This document shows, piece by piece, positions 13,549-23,480 of a DNA stretch of 36,184 nt; within the stretch, counting starts at the first letter, position 1, and every line of letters begins with the position of its first letter. A model generated the notes under the pieces. The model searched no databases, was not told the DNA's origin, and saw only the letters and a program-made list of their open reading frames with translations. The stretch is from a virus. The translations under genes and the position numbers were made by a program. The stretch lies in the IMG/VR virus record IMGVR_UViG_3300047476_000379, positions 1 to 36,184 of that record; one strand, given 5' to 3'.

Positions 13549-14811
13549 ATGGCTCAAAACCCTATTGATTCAACAACGCAAAGTAATGAACCACGCAATC
13601 TGGTCTCCGCCACCATTAATCTCGGTGGTCAGGTGCCTCCTGATGTTACTGTCAAAGAGGTCATTATTGGCGAAAGTCTATTAAATCCATCAGCCCATGT
13701 GGCGGTCACCCTACAGTCATTAATCTATACACCACAGTCGGTCGATAGCCGCTATTTCAATACCTTTGAGGGTAAGAACTGGACTCAATTCAAATGTAAG
13801 CCTATGGAACTATTCATTACCGATGAAAAGGGTTCCAGAACCATGCGGGTGAACCAGCAGATTTACCGTTGTGACAATAGACATTTTGCTACCGTTAATA
13901 CCGCACAGGCCGAAGAATTAACTCTACATGCCGTTGATAAGTCCATTTTATCTGACGCCGAGACAACCTGGGAGAAATCATGGAAATGCTCCACTCCATC
14001 TCAGGTGGTCAAAGAAGCCTTACAGAAAATTGGAGCCACCAATACCGTTGTGGAACAGGCAGGCCCTCCACGCCCATACGTGGCCGAGTCTATTCACCCA
14101 TTACAGGTTATTCAGCAGCAGGCCAATGTGGCTCTCTATAAGGGTAATGATCCATCGTTTCTGCATTTTATGACCATCAATGATCTGACTGGCGAAGGTG
14201 TTCACCACTTCTCACCATTATCAAGACTAAGCAAGACGGCTCCATATAACATCTATGCGACCGATACCGCTATCACAGGTAATCAGGGCTTTTCTGATGA
14301 TGTTAATGGCTATAGCCGAGCCATTACTTTTAATTTCCCTTGTGACTTTGATGCTCTCACCGATATTCTCAATGGTGTTAACTGCGATGGTCAGAATGTA
14401 AATCAGACCAGAACCATGAACCTCTCTAACGGTATATCTGATGCTGTTGGTGCTCTAAATCAGGCCATGGGTATCGCCAATAAGCTATTTTCAATGACCA
14501 ATCTTGGTACCGCCGAACAGCAGAAAAGTTGCGAGACCGGTGTGGAAAAGTATTTGCATCTTAGACAGGCCAGAATGGCTCTATTAGACCGTGATAAGAT
14601 CGCCTTGAGAATTACAATTCCATGGAACCCAAGACTACATGTCGGTAATAAGATTATGTTCCATTGGAATAATAGATACGACGAGTCCATGAGAGTATAT
14701 GGTACAGGCGAATATATCATCGCCCATCTCACACACAATATTCAATTCGGTGGCTTTGCTGTCACCAATCTTGACTGTATTGCTAACACATTAGGTAAAG
14801 CGGGAGTTTAA
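13549..14811 (+). CDS. 27: Baseplate hub protein (gp27-like)
   Basis: The 420-residue protein is a candidate central hub subunit. It has a beta-rich tube-like first domain (about 15-130) and a middle part PSFLHFMTINDLTGEGVHHFSPLSRL, like the hub proteins of contractile tails (gp27/gpD fold). A C-terminal barrel follows with ITIPWNPRLHVGNKIMFHWNN, which resembles the nonpolymer-binding hub strand regions. Genes for a gp5-type OB protein and a spike follow at once, as hub partners should. T4 gp27 has 391 residues. Direct sequence identity to gp27 is not obvious by eye, so the call leans on order and fold pattern. Confidence 0.6.
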   Translation: MAQNPIDSTTQSNEPRNLVSATINLGGQVPPDVTVKEVIIGESLLNPSAHVAVTLQSLIYTPQSVDSRYFNTFEGKNWTQFKCKPMELFITDEKGSRTMRVNQQIYRCDNRHFATVNTAQAEELTLHAVDKSILSDAETTWEKSWKCSTPSQVVKEALQKIGATNTVVEQAGPPRPYVAESIHPLQVIQQQANVALYKGNDPSFLHFMTINDLTGEGVHHFSPLSRLSKTAPYNIYATDTAITGNQGFSDDVNGYSRAITFNFPCDFDALTDILNGVNCDGQNVNQTRTMNLSNGISDAVGALNQAMGIANKLFSMTNLGTAEQQKSCETGVEKYLHLRQARMALLDRDKIALRITIPWNPRLHVGNKIMFHWNNRYDESMRVYGTGEYIIAHLTHNIQFGGFAVTNLDCIANTLGKAGV

Positions 14812-14814
14812 AGT

Positions 14815-16479
14815 ATGAAAGGTATTGCAGGTCCAGATTCCACATGGTCCGTAGCGGTTGTTACAGATAAGAAGGACGATAATACCCATTCAGGTAATCA
14901 GTCTTTCTATTCTCCAATCGATCATGGTGAAGGTGTCGATCTTGATCACACAATATTGTCACCTATGCTCAACTCACCTACTGGCTTTATGCAGCAGGCT
15001 TTCCCTGGCGGTCTTGATCCCGGAACACCTGTTATTGTCCTTAAACAAATGGGCGAACTGGGCGGAATTATTCTCGGTCAGTCTAATACGGTAAGAAAAG
15101 GTGGTCAGAACGGTGGCGGTGGAGGCCGCTTAGGATCGACCCAGAAGGTCGACCAGCTGGTTCAGACGACCAGAGATGTCAATATAGCTCCCGACATTGA
15201 AGAAGTCGAGGAAAACGGTGTTAAAATCCGTAAGATTAAGGAAAAAGGACAGCAACATTCGCTTGATCTATTAGAAGGATTACCTATTCACGGTGCCTTA
15301 TTTGATATGGCAGGCTTTAGATTACCTGAAATCACCAACGTGCCAACCGCTAAACAGACCAATGACGGTATGATCGGCGTCCAGCAAATGCAGCAAATGA
15401 TGGGTCAGGTCATGTCACTTGGCCAGATGATCCAAGGTCTCGCTGGTAATAAAGGTGGTGGCGGTGGTGCTGGTGGCTACGGTGCTGGTAACAGTCAAGC
15501 CTCAACTACCCAGCCTTATACACCTCCAGGTGCCAATACTGGTGCGGGTGGTGCTGGCTACGGTGGCGGTCTCGGTGATAATATCATATTTGCTACCGAG
15601 GCACCACCAGATACACCTCTACACACTATTATGGAAGGTCTGACTACACCAATGAAATCGGCCGTTAATAGCCTTTCTGTATTATTGCAGGGCTATCAGG
15701 TCAATGACGGTGTAGCCTTTATGACAGGCGACGTGGTTCATGAGGACACATATTTACAGAACGCACAGGAATTATTAGGTCAGGTCACCTCACTAAGCGA
15801 GTTGATGTATGTTCTTAATCGTCTGCAATGGGACACCGATCTATTTGGACAGGACAAAATCGAGCCAGTAATCAATGAGATCGAGACTGCCTGGGGTGTA
15901 GCATTACAGAAAATCGATGTTAATGGTAATGTGCTTATTACCTACGGCACACAAGAGGCATCTAATCTTGAAATGGAATTTGCCAATACTATGACCAGTA
16001 ATACTGGTTCTCCCGCTCTTGGTTTCTTCGATGGTAATGGCACGACCGACGTTTTCTATTCGGTCAACGCTACTGGTGCCAGCTTAGGCTTTATTGACCC
16101 AGCAACTACGGGTGCCTCTGGTATTCCATCTGGTGGTTCTAAAGGCGGAACAACCGATGCTGGTCAGGTTATCGGTCAGGCTCAAGGCCTACTCGGTCAG
16201 ATTGAAGGTCTGGCACAGGGTATGAGCCAGAATATGTTTGGTGAAGGTGCTGCTACCATGAAAGAAATGTGGAAGCGCATGACCCGAGAACAAGAAAACG
16301 ATGCCAAGAAAATGCACGAAAAACTAAATCAGTCTGGTGACACTCAGAAAATGTCACAGATTGTGGAAAAGACCGTTAAAGGTGGTAATCCAGTTGATAA
16401 GCAGTTACTTGATCCAAATGCTCTTGAAACTACGGGCGATGCTGTTGGTCAGGGTAACTTTAGCGTAGGCACAATGTAA
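14815..16479 (+). CDS. 5: gp5-type hub protein with OB domain, lacking lysozyme
   Basis: A 554-residue protein. The N-terminal part (about 45-95) with FPGGLDPGTPVIVLKQMGELGGIILGQSNT matches the OB-fold that starts T4 gp5 and VgrG-type spikes. After that, no lysozyme domain is seen: the middle is Gln/Met-rich and Gly-rich low complexity (about 190-250), followed by an unrecognised folded region (about 255-420) and a helical C-terminus. The hub and needle part is in the next gene. In T4, OB domain, lysozyme and needle are one polypeptide, so this phage has split gp5 and lost or moved the lysozyme. Confidence 0.65.
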   Translation: MKGIAGPDSTWSVAVVTDKKDDNTHSGNQSFYSPIDHGEGVDLDHTILSPMLNSPTGFMQQAFPGGLDPGTPVIVLKQMGELGGIILGQSNTVRKGGQNGGGGGRLGSTQKVDQLVQTTRDVNIAPDIEEVEENGVKIRKIKEKGQQHSLDLLEGLPIHGALFDMAGFRLPEITNVPTAKQTNDGMIGVQQMQQMMGQVMSLGQMIQGLAGNKGGGGGAGGYGAGNSQASTTQPYTPPGANTGAGGAGYGGGLGDNIIFATEAPPDTPLHTIMEGLTTPMKSAVNSLSVLLQGYQVNDGVAFMTGDVVHEDTYLQNAQELLGQVTSLSELMYVLNRLQWDTDLFGQDKIEPVINEIETAWGVALQKIDVNGNVLITYGTQEASNLEMEFANTMTSNTGSPALGFFDGNGTTDVFYSVNATGASLGFIDPATTGASGIPSGGSKGGTTDAGQVIGQAQGLLGQIEGLAQGMSQNMFGEGAATMKEMWKRMTREQENDAKKMHEKLNQSGDTQKMSQIVEKTVKGGNPVDKQLLDPNALETTGDAVGQGNFSVGTM

Positions 16480-16488
16480 GAGGAACAA

Positions 16489-17724
16489 ATGAGTAATACA
16501 GACGGTTCTAATATAGAAGCTGGTGTTTCATTTAATGAAGAACCAAAGAAGGAATCACCTAAGAAGTGGAAGCAACCTCACAAGTCCGATGCTCGTAAGG
16601 CTAAATCGACTGGTTCATATCCAGATTACTTCTCATGGAAGACCAGATCAGGTCATACGCTACAGTTAGATGACTCAAAAGGTGCCGAGACTGTAACACT
16701 ACAGCATCGTGGTGGTACCGCAGTTCAAATGGCACCTGATGGTTCTATGCACCTCACAGCCCATAACGGTAAATATGAGATTACTTTTGGTGAGAATAGA
16801 GTTACCATATCTGGTGCTCAAGATATCACGGTCAAAGGTGATGCCTCATTCCGTGTATATGGCGATTATAATGTCACCTGTCAGAAAGATTATAACCTCA
16901 CCGTATTAGGTAATTTCAATCTAACTGCCAGAAACCACAATAGACAGATCCTTGGTAATATCGATACACAGGCACGTAACGAGAATAAAAAGCTAATGGG
17001 GTCATCGGCTAAGATCGCCCGTGGTGCTATTGCTTATGTCGCCAAGGGTTCATCTACATTTGCTTCACAGTCCGACCAAGTTCATATCGGTGGTGCGGCT
17101 GGTATTAATATGGCTGTTAATGAAGGTGATATCACCAGCAATATCGAAAAGGGTGGTTTCTATTCATCTACCAAAGACGGCTCGGTCAATGTGACTGCCG
17201 ATGGTTCTGACGGTAATATTCGTATGAGAACCAAACAAGGTAAGATGGAGTTCAAATCAAAAGAAGATATGAACCACACCACAGAAAGCGGCAACTATAA
17301 AGTGACCGCTACTCAAGGTGATATCGGTCACGAGGCTACCGCAGGTAATATTCAGGCTTCGGCACCAGCTGGTGGTATCAATCAACAGTCTAAGAATTAT
17401 TCTGGTAACTTCTCACAAAGCGCCGATATTACCACTCAGCAGAAACTTGATCTACGTGCCACTGGTGATGCTTCTCTATCTGGTTCTTCCACGCACGTAT
17501 CGGGCCAGACAGTTCACGTTAAAGGCACATCTACCACCAATATTGATGGACCTACGGCACTTAATCTTAATGGTGGTTCTTCACAGACAATGGCGGCGCT
17601 TGGTATTCAGATACCATTTGACTTTGGTTCATTCACCGATCCAGATGAAAAAACTGGTACATCTCGTGGTGTTCATGCACCAGATAGACCAGCAAGTAGA
17701 AGTGAAGCGGACAACTGGGCATAA
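16489..17724 (+). CDS. Baseplate central spike, beta-helix needle
   Basis: The 411-residue protein is built of short beta repeats rich in Gly, Asn, Thr and Val (for example TVKGDASFRVYGDYNVTCQKDYNLTV), with strands of about 8-10 residues. This is the pattern of gp5 C-terminal/VgrG triangular beta-helix needles. The N-terminal 45 residues are Lys/Pro-rich and flexible; FSWKTRSGHTLQLDDSKGAETVTLQHRGGTAVQM (about 50-83) is the typical start of the needle domain. No lysozyme and no clear HxH metal tip are seen. It would pierce the outer membrane. It begins with the ribosome site GAGGAAC. Confidence 0.8.
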   Translation: MSNTDGSNIEAGVSFNEEPKKESPKKWKQPHKSDARKAKSTGSYPDYFSWKTRSGHTLQLDDSKGAETVTLQHRGGTAVQMAPDGSMHLTAHNGKYEITFGENRVTISGAQDITVKGDASFRVYGDYNVTCQKDYNLTVLGNFNLTARNHNRQILGNIDTQARNENKKLMGSSAKIARGAIAYVAKGSSTFASQSDQVHIGGAAGINMAVNEGDITSNIEKGGFYSSTKDGSVNVTADGSDGNIRMRTKQGKMEFKSKEDMNHTTESGNYKVTATQGDIGHEATAGNIQASAPAGGINQQSKNYSGNFSQSADITTQQKLDLRATGDASLSGSSTHVSGQTVHVKGTSTTNIDGPTALNLNGGSSQTMAALGIQIPFDFGSFTDPDEKTGTSRGVHAPDRPASRSEADNWA

Positions 17725-17727
17725 ATA
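17720..17727 (+). promoter_or_regulatory. Late-type promoter box CATAAATA
   Basis: CATAAATA overlaps the stop of the spike gene and lies 24 bases before the gp25 ATG (17752), a good distance for a -10 box and short leader. A second AT-rich TATAAAT follows at 17730-17736. It would start the wedge gene transcript (25, 6, 7). Confidence 0.5.
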
Positions 17728-17751
17728 ATATAAATCCATCAAAGGGCTAAA

Positions 17752-18156
17752 ATGGCACAGATAAACGTCGGCAGACAACCAGATTACTCTGATCTTGATT
17801 TAGATTTTCAGATCAATCCTATTACTGGTGATATCAATAAGAAGAAGGGAACGGATGCCGTCAAGAGGTCAATCCGTAATCTTATCTTTACGAACTTCTA
17901 TGAAAGACCATTTAAATCCAGCTTAGGTTCGGATGTTACGAGATTACTATTCGATAATGTTGACGTTATGACAGCGGCACTTATTGAAGATGCCATTGCC
18001 CGTCTAATAAATAATTTTGAACCAAGAGCAAGACTGGTCTCCGTAACTGTTACCGTCGATTATGATAACAACGGCTTTGGTGTAGAAGTTCAGTATATCG
18101 TGGTCAACACAGAAACGCCAGCAACCTTCAATCTATTTCTAGAAAGAATAAGGTAA
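17752..18156 (+). CDS. 25: Baseplate wedge protein gp25
   Basis: A 134-residue protein, almost the length of T4 gp25 (132). The family pattern is plain: DLDLDFQINPITGDINKKKGTDAVKRSIRNLIFTNFYERPFKSSLGSDV, with the conserved ...NLI-x-T-x-x-x-ERPF-x-x-x-xG-x-x-V motif, then a C-terminal strand region (VTVTVDYDNNGFGVEVQYIV). gp25 starts sheath assembly and binds gp6 and gp53 at the core of the wedge; the fold is shared with the type VI secretion protein TssE. It is followed one base later by gp6. Confidence 0.95.
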   Translation: MAQINVGRQPDYSDLDLDFQINPITGDINKKKGTDAVKRSIRNLIFTNFYERPFKSSLGSDVTRLLFDNVDVMTAALIEDAIARLINNFEPRARLVSVTVTVDYDNNGFGVEVQYIVVNTETPATFNLFLERIR

Positions 18157-18157
18157 T

Positions 18158-20239
18158 ATGTCAAGAGCAAATACAACCCTCAGAGTTTCGGAGTTAGACT
18201 TTAACTCTATCAGAAACAATCTAAAGACCTATCTTAATAGCCAGTCAGAGTTTACCGACTATAACTTTGAAGGTTCTGGTCTGTCTGTTCTTTTGGACAT
18301 TCTTGCTTATAACACCTATTACAATTCATACTATCTGAATATGGTGGCTAACGAGGCATTCCTTGACACCGCACAGGTTCGTCAGAATATTCTATCACAG
18401 GCCAAGCTAATCAACTATGTGCCAACCTCTAAGCATTCCGCACAGGCCGTGGTCAATATTCGTGTTACACCAACCACCACGGAAAATCAGACAATCGATT
18501 ATATCACCATCGACAAGTATACCAGACTACTCGGTGCTGATATCGAAGGCACTAACTACCCATTCGTTACAGTTAATGCCAACACCGCACACAAGGCCAA
18601 TGGTTCGTATTATTTCCCTAATGTTCGTATCATGCAGGGCGAGGTAATCACCCAGCAGTTCTCTATGTCTGCTAATAATAAAACGGCCAGATTTGAGTTA
18701 CCATCAGCCAATATCGATACACATACTCTGACCGTGACGGTTCAGGAGTCCTCAGCCAATTCATACACAGAAGAATATATTCTTTCTACTGATATCACTA
18801 ATGCCACAGCCAATAGCCGTATTTACTTTATTGAAGAAAACGAAAACCTTAACTACACCCTACAATTTGGTGATGGTGTTCTCGGTTATCGTCCAAAGGA
18901 TGGTAATATTGTCATTGCTACTTACCTTGATACACAGGGTGTGGAAGGTAATGAGGTATCTAAGTTTAATGTTATCGAACCAATCGCTTCCGCATTTACT
19001 GGTAATGTTAGAGTTACCACTGTAGAGGCTTCATCATATGGTTCTGATAAGGAAGATATCGACCGTATTCGTCTAAGAGCCCCACAGTATTACACCGCTC
19101 AGAACCGTGCGGTTACAGTCCGTGATTATGAAACACTAATCACGAAGGACTATCCAAATATTGACGCCGTTTCTATCTGGGGTGGTGAAGATAACGATCC
19201 ACCAGTTTACGGAAAAGTTTATATCTCTCTCAAGACCAAAGGTTATTATACTCTAACAAACCTTGAGAAAGAGAATATCAAGAATACTTTGGTCTCTGAA
19301 AGAAACGTCATCACGGTTACACCAGTAATTGTCGATCCAGAATATATCTTCGTGACTGTTCGTGGTAAGGTCTATTATGACCCAGGATTGACCTCTAAGG
19401 CATCAACGGAAATATTGAATCTCGTTAAGCAGGCTGCCTATGACTATGCGGCTGCCGAGTTGAATACCTATCGTTCAACCTTTAAGAAGTCAAAGCTACA
19501 GTCATATATTGAAAAGGCCGACAGTTCAATTACTGGTTCTGATCTTAGAATTTATCTACAGAGCCGTCAGAAGATTGATAAGAGCCAGCAGAGAAAGTAT
19601 TATTACGACTTTAAGACCACTATTGAAAGAGGTACATTTACCGATAAGCTATACTCTTTCCCACAGATTACCGTTCTGGATAGCAGTCTTATTAACCGTA
19701 ATGTATTCTATGAAGAAGTGCCAAACTCATTCACTGGTGTTGACGCCGTTGAGTTGATTACACCAGGTAGAGATTACACCACATCAACCTATGTCACTAT
19801 CACTGGTGACGGTACTGGTGCTACTGCCGAGGCTACAATCGTCAATGGTAAGATCACCTCGATCACCGTTACAAATAAGGGTATTAACTACTCTCGTGCT
19901 ATTGTCACCATCACCGATCCTGATGGTGGTGTAGAAGCCACAGCTAAGGCCGTTCTGGAAGCCAGAAACGGAACACTAAGAACATATTACTATGACGATC
20001 TTGGTAATAAGAACATCGTAAGTTCCGATGCTGGTACAATCAATTATGATACCGGTCTAATCGTTCTTAATGCTATTCAGCCAAGCAACGTTGTGGCCAA
20101 TGATTACTATGATACAGATATTCTAACATTCAATATCGTTTCTGGTACGGAAATCATTCAGCCATTGAGAAACAGAATATTGACAATGGACGAAAACAAT
20201 ATTCAGACCGTTCAGCTTGAAATAGTAGCGGAAAAGTAA
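18158..20239 (+). CDS. 6: Baseplate wedge protein gp6
   Basis: 693 residues, close to T4 gp6 (660). The opening LRVSELDFNSIRNNLKTYLNSQSEFTDYNFEGSGLSVLLDILAYNTYYNSYYLNMVANEAFLDTAQ is the family signature (gpJ/gp6-like), and the region around 230-300 (QFGDGVLGYRPKDGN) is the standard gp6/J domain. gp6 dimers form the inner ring that links the wedges. About residues 525-615 contain two copies of a GG-x-x-Y beta repeat shared with the next two genes. Encoded with no gap after gp25. Confidence 0.92.
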   Translation: MSRANTTLRVSELDFNSIRNNLKTYLNSQSEFTDYNFEGSGLSVLLDILAYNTYYNSYYLNMVANEAFLDTAQVRQNILSQAKLINYVPTSKHSAQAVVNIRVTPTTTENQTIDYITIDKYTRLLGADIEGTNYPFVTVNANTAHKANGSYYFPNVRIMQGEVITQQFSMSANNKTARFELPSANIDTHTLTVTVQESSANSYTEEYILSTDITNATANSRIYFIEENENLNYTLQFGDGVLGYRPKDGNIVIATYLDTQGVEGNEVSKFNVIEPIASAFTGNVRVTTVEASSYGSDKEDIDRIRLRAPQYYTAQNRAVTVRDYETLITKDYPNIDAVSIWGGEDNDPPVYGKVYISLKTKGYYTLTNLEKENIKNTLVSERNVITVTPVIVDPEYIFVTVRGKVYYDPGLTSKASTEILNLVKQAAYDYAAAELNTYRSTFKKSKLQSYIEKADSSITGSDLRIYLQSRQKIDKSQQRKYYYDFKTTIERGTFTDKLYSFPQITVLDSSLINRNVFYEEVPNSFTGVDAVELITPGRDYTTSTYVTITGDGTGATAEATIVNGKITSITVTNKGINYSRAIVTITDPDGGVEATAKAVLEARNGTLRTYYYDDLGNKNIVSSDAGTINYDTGLIVLNAIQPSNVVANDYYDTDILTFNIVSGTEIIQPLRNRILTMDENNIQTVQLEIVAEK

Positions 20240-20242
20240 TTA

Positions 20243-23200
20243 ATGACCACATCATCAAATAACAAAACATCGTTACTTGTTTCAGGCCAGCTTCCTGCTT
20301 TCGTCAGAGAAGAACACGAAACCTTTATCAAGTTCATTGAATACTACTATAAGCAAATGGAGCAGGAAGGTGAAACTCTTTACCTTTCCAAGAACATGCT
20401 TCGAAACCTTGATATTGACCAGCTATATGAACATGTTTTAGAGGAACACACCACTGACAATAACATCAGGGATGATTATAGTTACTTGTCATTCCTACAG
20501 ATGATGTATGATAGTTTCATTGCTTATATTCCAGATAAGGTGCTTGCTGATAGAGTAAACATTCTTAAACACGCCAGAGAGTTCTATCTATCTTCTGGTT
20601 CTGAAAAGTCTGTTCGATTCCTTATTCAGGCTTTAATCAACAAAGAGCCCACTTTCTACTATCCAAAGCAGGACATTCTACGTGCCTCTGATGGTAAGTG
20701 GTTTATTGAAAAGTCTTTGAGAGTTAGAGATGTCAAGGTCAATAACGTATCAAATAGTATAGCTGCCACCAACTTTGCTAACACCTCTATTAAAGGTGCC
20801 ACTTCAAACGCTACGGCTATTGTCGAAAAGGTCGATACTTACTTTGATAAGGGCCAGCTAATCTATGAATTGAAGCTATCAAGTCTCTATAAGGAGTTCT
20901 TGAACGCCGAGCAAATCTCTACATTCTACACCGAAGAAGGTGTGGACAAGTATCTAACTGCCAATCTGTTCTCTGGTATTATTACAGCGGTACAGATTGT
21001 ATCTGGTGGTCAGGGCTATACAGAAGGCACCACAGTTCCAATTACCAGTAACACAGGTACTGGTGCTCAGGTTATCATTTCAGCCGTATCAAAAGGAACT
21101 ATTCAGGCCGCTGGTGTTGTTAAAGGTGGTGCGGGCTTTAAGGTCGATGATCCACTATTGATCTTCGGTTCTGGCTCTGGTGCTACTGGTCTGGTAGCCG
21201 ACGTTGATGATTCCGGATTCTATCATCCTAATTCATACAATGTGGTATGGTCAACTATTAATCTTGAAGCTAATACAGCTATCGGTAATGCCGTATATTC
21301 CAATCTTGCTTCCGCTATCGTTGATCCTGCTAATGACACTATTTCAAATTCTATGTCATACTTTGTCTATGCTAACTGCGGCCCAGCATTTTCACTGTCA
21401 ATCACCAATGGTGGTAATAACTACATTCCACCAATCACCATCGCTATCTCTGCCAACTCTACCATCACCAAGATGGGTATTCTTGGTAAGATGCAGATCG
21501 TTAATGGCGGTCTGGGATATGTAGCGGGTGATACCATTGAGATCATCAACTCACCAGGTTCATCTGGTTCTGGTGCTATTGCTAACGTAACCAACGTAGC
21601 AGCCAATGGTATGATCACCGAGGTCAAGTTCGCACAGGTGCCTGGCCAGATTATCGGTGGTTCAGGTTACGACTCAACTAATCTACCAATCGCTAATGTT
21701 GTATCTGGCACAGGTTCTGGTGCTAATGTTATGGTAACTGCCGTTATCGGTCAGAATGAAGAAATCATCCAGTCCGTTTCTAACATTGGTACCATTCAAG
21801 CTATGACCGTCATCTCTGGTGGTTACGGCTATACAGATAATCCAACTCTACAGCTTGATACTCTTGGCGACGGTACTGCTAACGCCACTCTATCGGTTGT
21901 TACTGGTGCTTATTCATATCCAGGTCGTTACATCAACGATGATGGTCATCTATCTGGCTATAACTTCCTTGAGAATAGAGATTATTACCAAGAGTTCTCA
22001 TACGTTGTTAGAGTTGATGAAACCATTAACAAATATAGAGCAGCCGTCAAGGATCTAACCCATCCAGCTGGTACTAAACTATTTGGTGAGTATCAACTTA
22101 CATTCGACAACGAGACACTAACAAATACCAATATTCAGATTAGCTTGGCTAATACACAGCCAGTCGTTCTACCTCACAAGACAATGTATCAGGTTCAGGG
22201 CTATACTCCTGGTGTGGCAGCACCTAATGTGGTGACTGGTACAGCCAATGCGGAGTTTGTTCCTGGTTCATTTGCGGTCAATACATCAAATCACTTGGCA
22301 GCATATGCGGCACAGAATAACAAGATTGTTATCTCTTACCTAAATCACCCATTTGCTGAGAACGATTTTGTGTTCATGCATTTCCAGACAAATGCTTGGG
22401 CTAACCTTGGTAACACCAACTATACCGTTGTGTCATCTAATCTGTCACACTTTATTGTTGATAACCCACTAACTGAAACCGTAACTGGTAATACTGGTAA
22501 TGTTCGCATCTATAACCCAGATGTTATGATTACTCTACCATATAGCAGACCATCAGTTGATGAGAATGTCTATATCCAGTTCCAGACCACAGACGTTTCA
22601 CTGGCCAATGGCTTCTATCAGGTTCGTTCAGTTAAGAATAGCAACACATTTAACGTCCTACATCCTGATATGACCACAGCCGATGATGGTGCTGGTCTCG
22701 CAAACCTAATCAGCAGAAAGGTCGTTGTTACTGCCGAGAACCATGGCTTTAGTGTAGGTGACCAATCTTATATACTATTGATCAACGGTGATACTGCTAA
22801 TACAGATAACGGTTACTATGTGGTCACTGGTGTTGGTTCAGCCAACTCATTCAATGTTACCGCAGCCAATACACTATTCGATGGTTCGATAGCACAAGTT
22901 TACCAGAAATATTCTAACATTGTCATACCTGCCCACCCATATGCTAATGGTAATCTGGTATATGTTGCTTATACCTCTGGTGACCAGGCTAACGTAACCA
23001 ACGGCGTCTATCAGCCAGTCAAGGTTGGCTCAGATGTATTCCGTATTAACGTAGCCAAGCCAGCCACTGGTAACAGTAATGTCCGTGTATGGTATCAGAC
23101 AAACAACTATTCTAACATCGTCTTTACTACACTTAAAACAAACGGTGGCTATTCAGCTAACGATAATGTCCACGTAGAGTTCTTTGCTACTGCCACAGAC

Positions 23201-23455
23201 TTGGCAAACGGAATCTATATGGTCAAAGATGTTTATAGTTCAAACACATATAATATACATTATACCGCTAACGATAGTATCGCTAACTTAGCGGCAATAT
23301 ATGGCTCACAGGTCTTTATACCTAATACAACAAACAAGCTGACAGGCGCAAAAGTTCTTCACACAAACACCATCAATGCAATTGCTCATTCTGGCCTGGG
23401 TATCGTAACCGGCTCAGTTATGGAAGGTATGGCTTTGGTTTCGCCATATAAATAA
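20243..23455 (+). CDS. 7: Baseplate wedge protein gp7
   Basis: 1070 residues; T4 gp7 has 1032. The N-terminal 165 residues (FVREEHETFIKFIEYYYKQMEQEG...SGSEKSVRFLIQALINKEPTFYYPKQDIL) form the helical domain seen in gp7-like proteins of T4-type phages. Residues about 246-555 hold six copies of a motif like VSGGQGYT (starting near 253, 293, 388, 420, 470 and 524) followed by strands and GTGA/GSGA. Residues about 660-1060 hold several copies of a roughly 75-residue beta unit containing NG-x-Y-x-V and H-x-F/Y. gp7 starts wedge assembly with gp10 and binds gp8. The call is based on the N-terminal domain, size and gene order. Confidence 0.75.
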   Translation: MTTSSNNKTSLLVSGQLPAFVREEHETFIKFIEYYYKQMEQEGETLYLSKNMLRNLDIDQLYEHVLEEHTTDNNIRDDYSYLSFLQMMYDSFIAYIPDKVLADRVNILKHAREFYLSSGSEKSVRFLIQALINKEPTFYYPKQDILRASDGKWFIEKSLRVRDVKVNNVSNSIAATNFANTSIKGATSNATAIVEKVDTYFDKGQLIYELKLSSLYKEFLNAEQISTFYTEEGVDKYLTANLFSGIITAVQIVSGGQGYTEGTTVPITSNTGTGAQVIISAVSKGTIQAAGVVKGGAGFKVDDPLLIFGSGSGATGLVADVDDSGFYHPNSYNVVWSTINLEANTAIGNAVYSNLASAIVDPANDTISNSMSYFVYANCGPAFSLSITNGGNNYIPPITIAISANSTITKMGILGKMQIVNGGLGYVAGDTIEIINSPGSSGSGAIANVTNVAANGMITEVKFAQVPGQIIGGSGYDSTNLPIANVVSGTGSGANVMVTAVIGQNEEIIQSVSNIGTIQAMTVISGGYGYTDNPTLQLDTLGDGTANATLSVVTGAYSYPGRYINDDGHLSGYNFLENRDYYQEFSYVVRVDETINKYRAAVKDLTHPAGTKLFGEYQLTFDNETLTNTNIQISLANTQPVVLPHKTMYQVQGYTPGVAAPNVVTGTANAEFVPGSFAVNTSNHLAAYAAQNNKIVISYLNHPFAENDFVFMHFQTNAWANLGNTNYTVVSSNLSHFIVDNPLTETVTGNTGNVRIYNPDVMITLPYSRPSVDENVYIQFQTTDVSLANGFYQVRSVKNSNTFNVLHPDMTTADDGAGLANLISRKVVVTAENHGFSVGDQSYILLINGDTANTDNGYYVVTGVGSANSFNVTAANTLFDGSIAQVYQKYSNIVIPAHPYANGNLVYVAYTSGDQANVTNGVYQPVKVGSDVFRINVAKPATGNSNVRVWYQTNNYSNIVFTTLKTNGGYSANDNVHVEFFATATDLANGIYMVKDVYSSNTYNIHYTANDSIANLAAIYGSQVFIPNTTNKLTGAKVLHTNTINAIAHSGLGIVTGSVMEGMALVSPYK
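20978..21907 (+). repeat. Six-fold GGxGYT beta-repeat block in gp7
   Basis: Codons for VSGGQGYT, VKGGAGFK, TNGGNNYI, VNGGLGYV, IIGGSGYD and ISGGYGYT mark six units, each followed by a GTGA, GSGA or similar turn. The same unit appears twice in gp6 (PGRDYT and NKGINYS, from about 19750) and twice in gp8 (NGGSNYT and NLGYGYT, about 24080-24230). Confidence 0.7.
23447..23454 (+). promoter_or_regulatory. Late-type promoter box TATAAATA
   Basis: A perfect T4-type late box TATAAATA at the end of gp7, 26 bases before the TTG start of gp8 (23481). The spacing leaves room for a transcription start and the AGAGAAGGA ribosome site (23465-23473). Confidence 0.6.
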
Positions 23456-23480
23456 TAGATAATTAGAGAAGGATCACCCT

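Noticed and set aside
18007-18014. ATAAATAA inside gp25 as a late promoter
   Set aside because: It lies mid-gene with no gene start close by and codes for conserved residues; chance match more likely.
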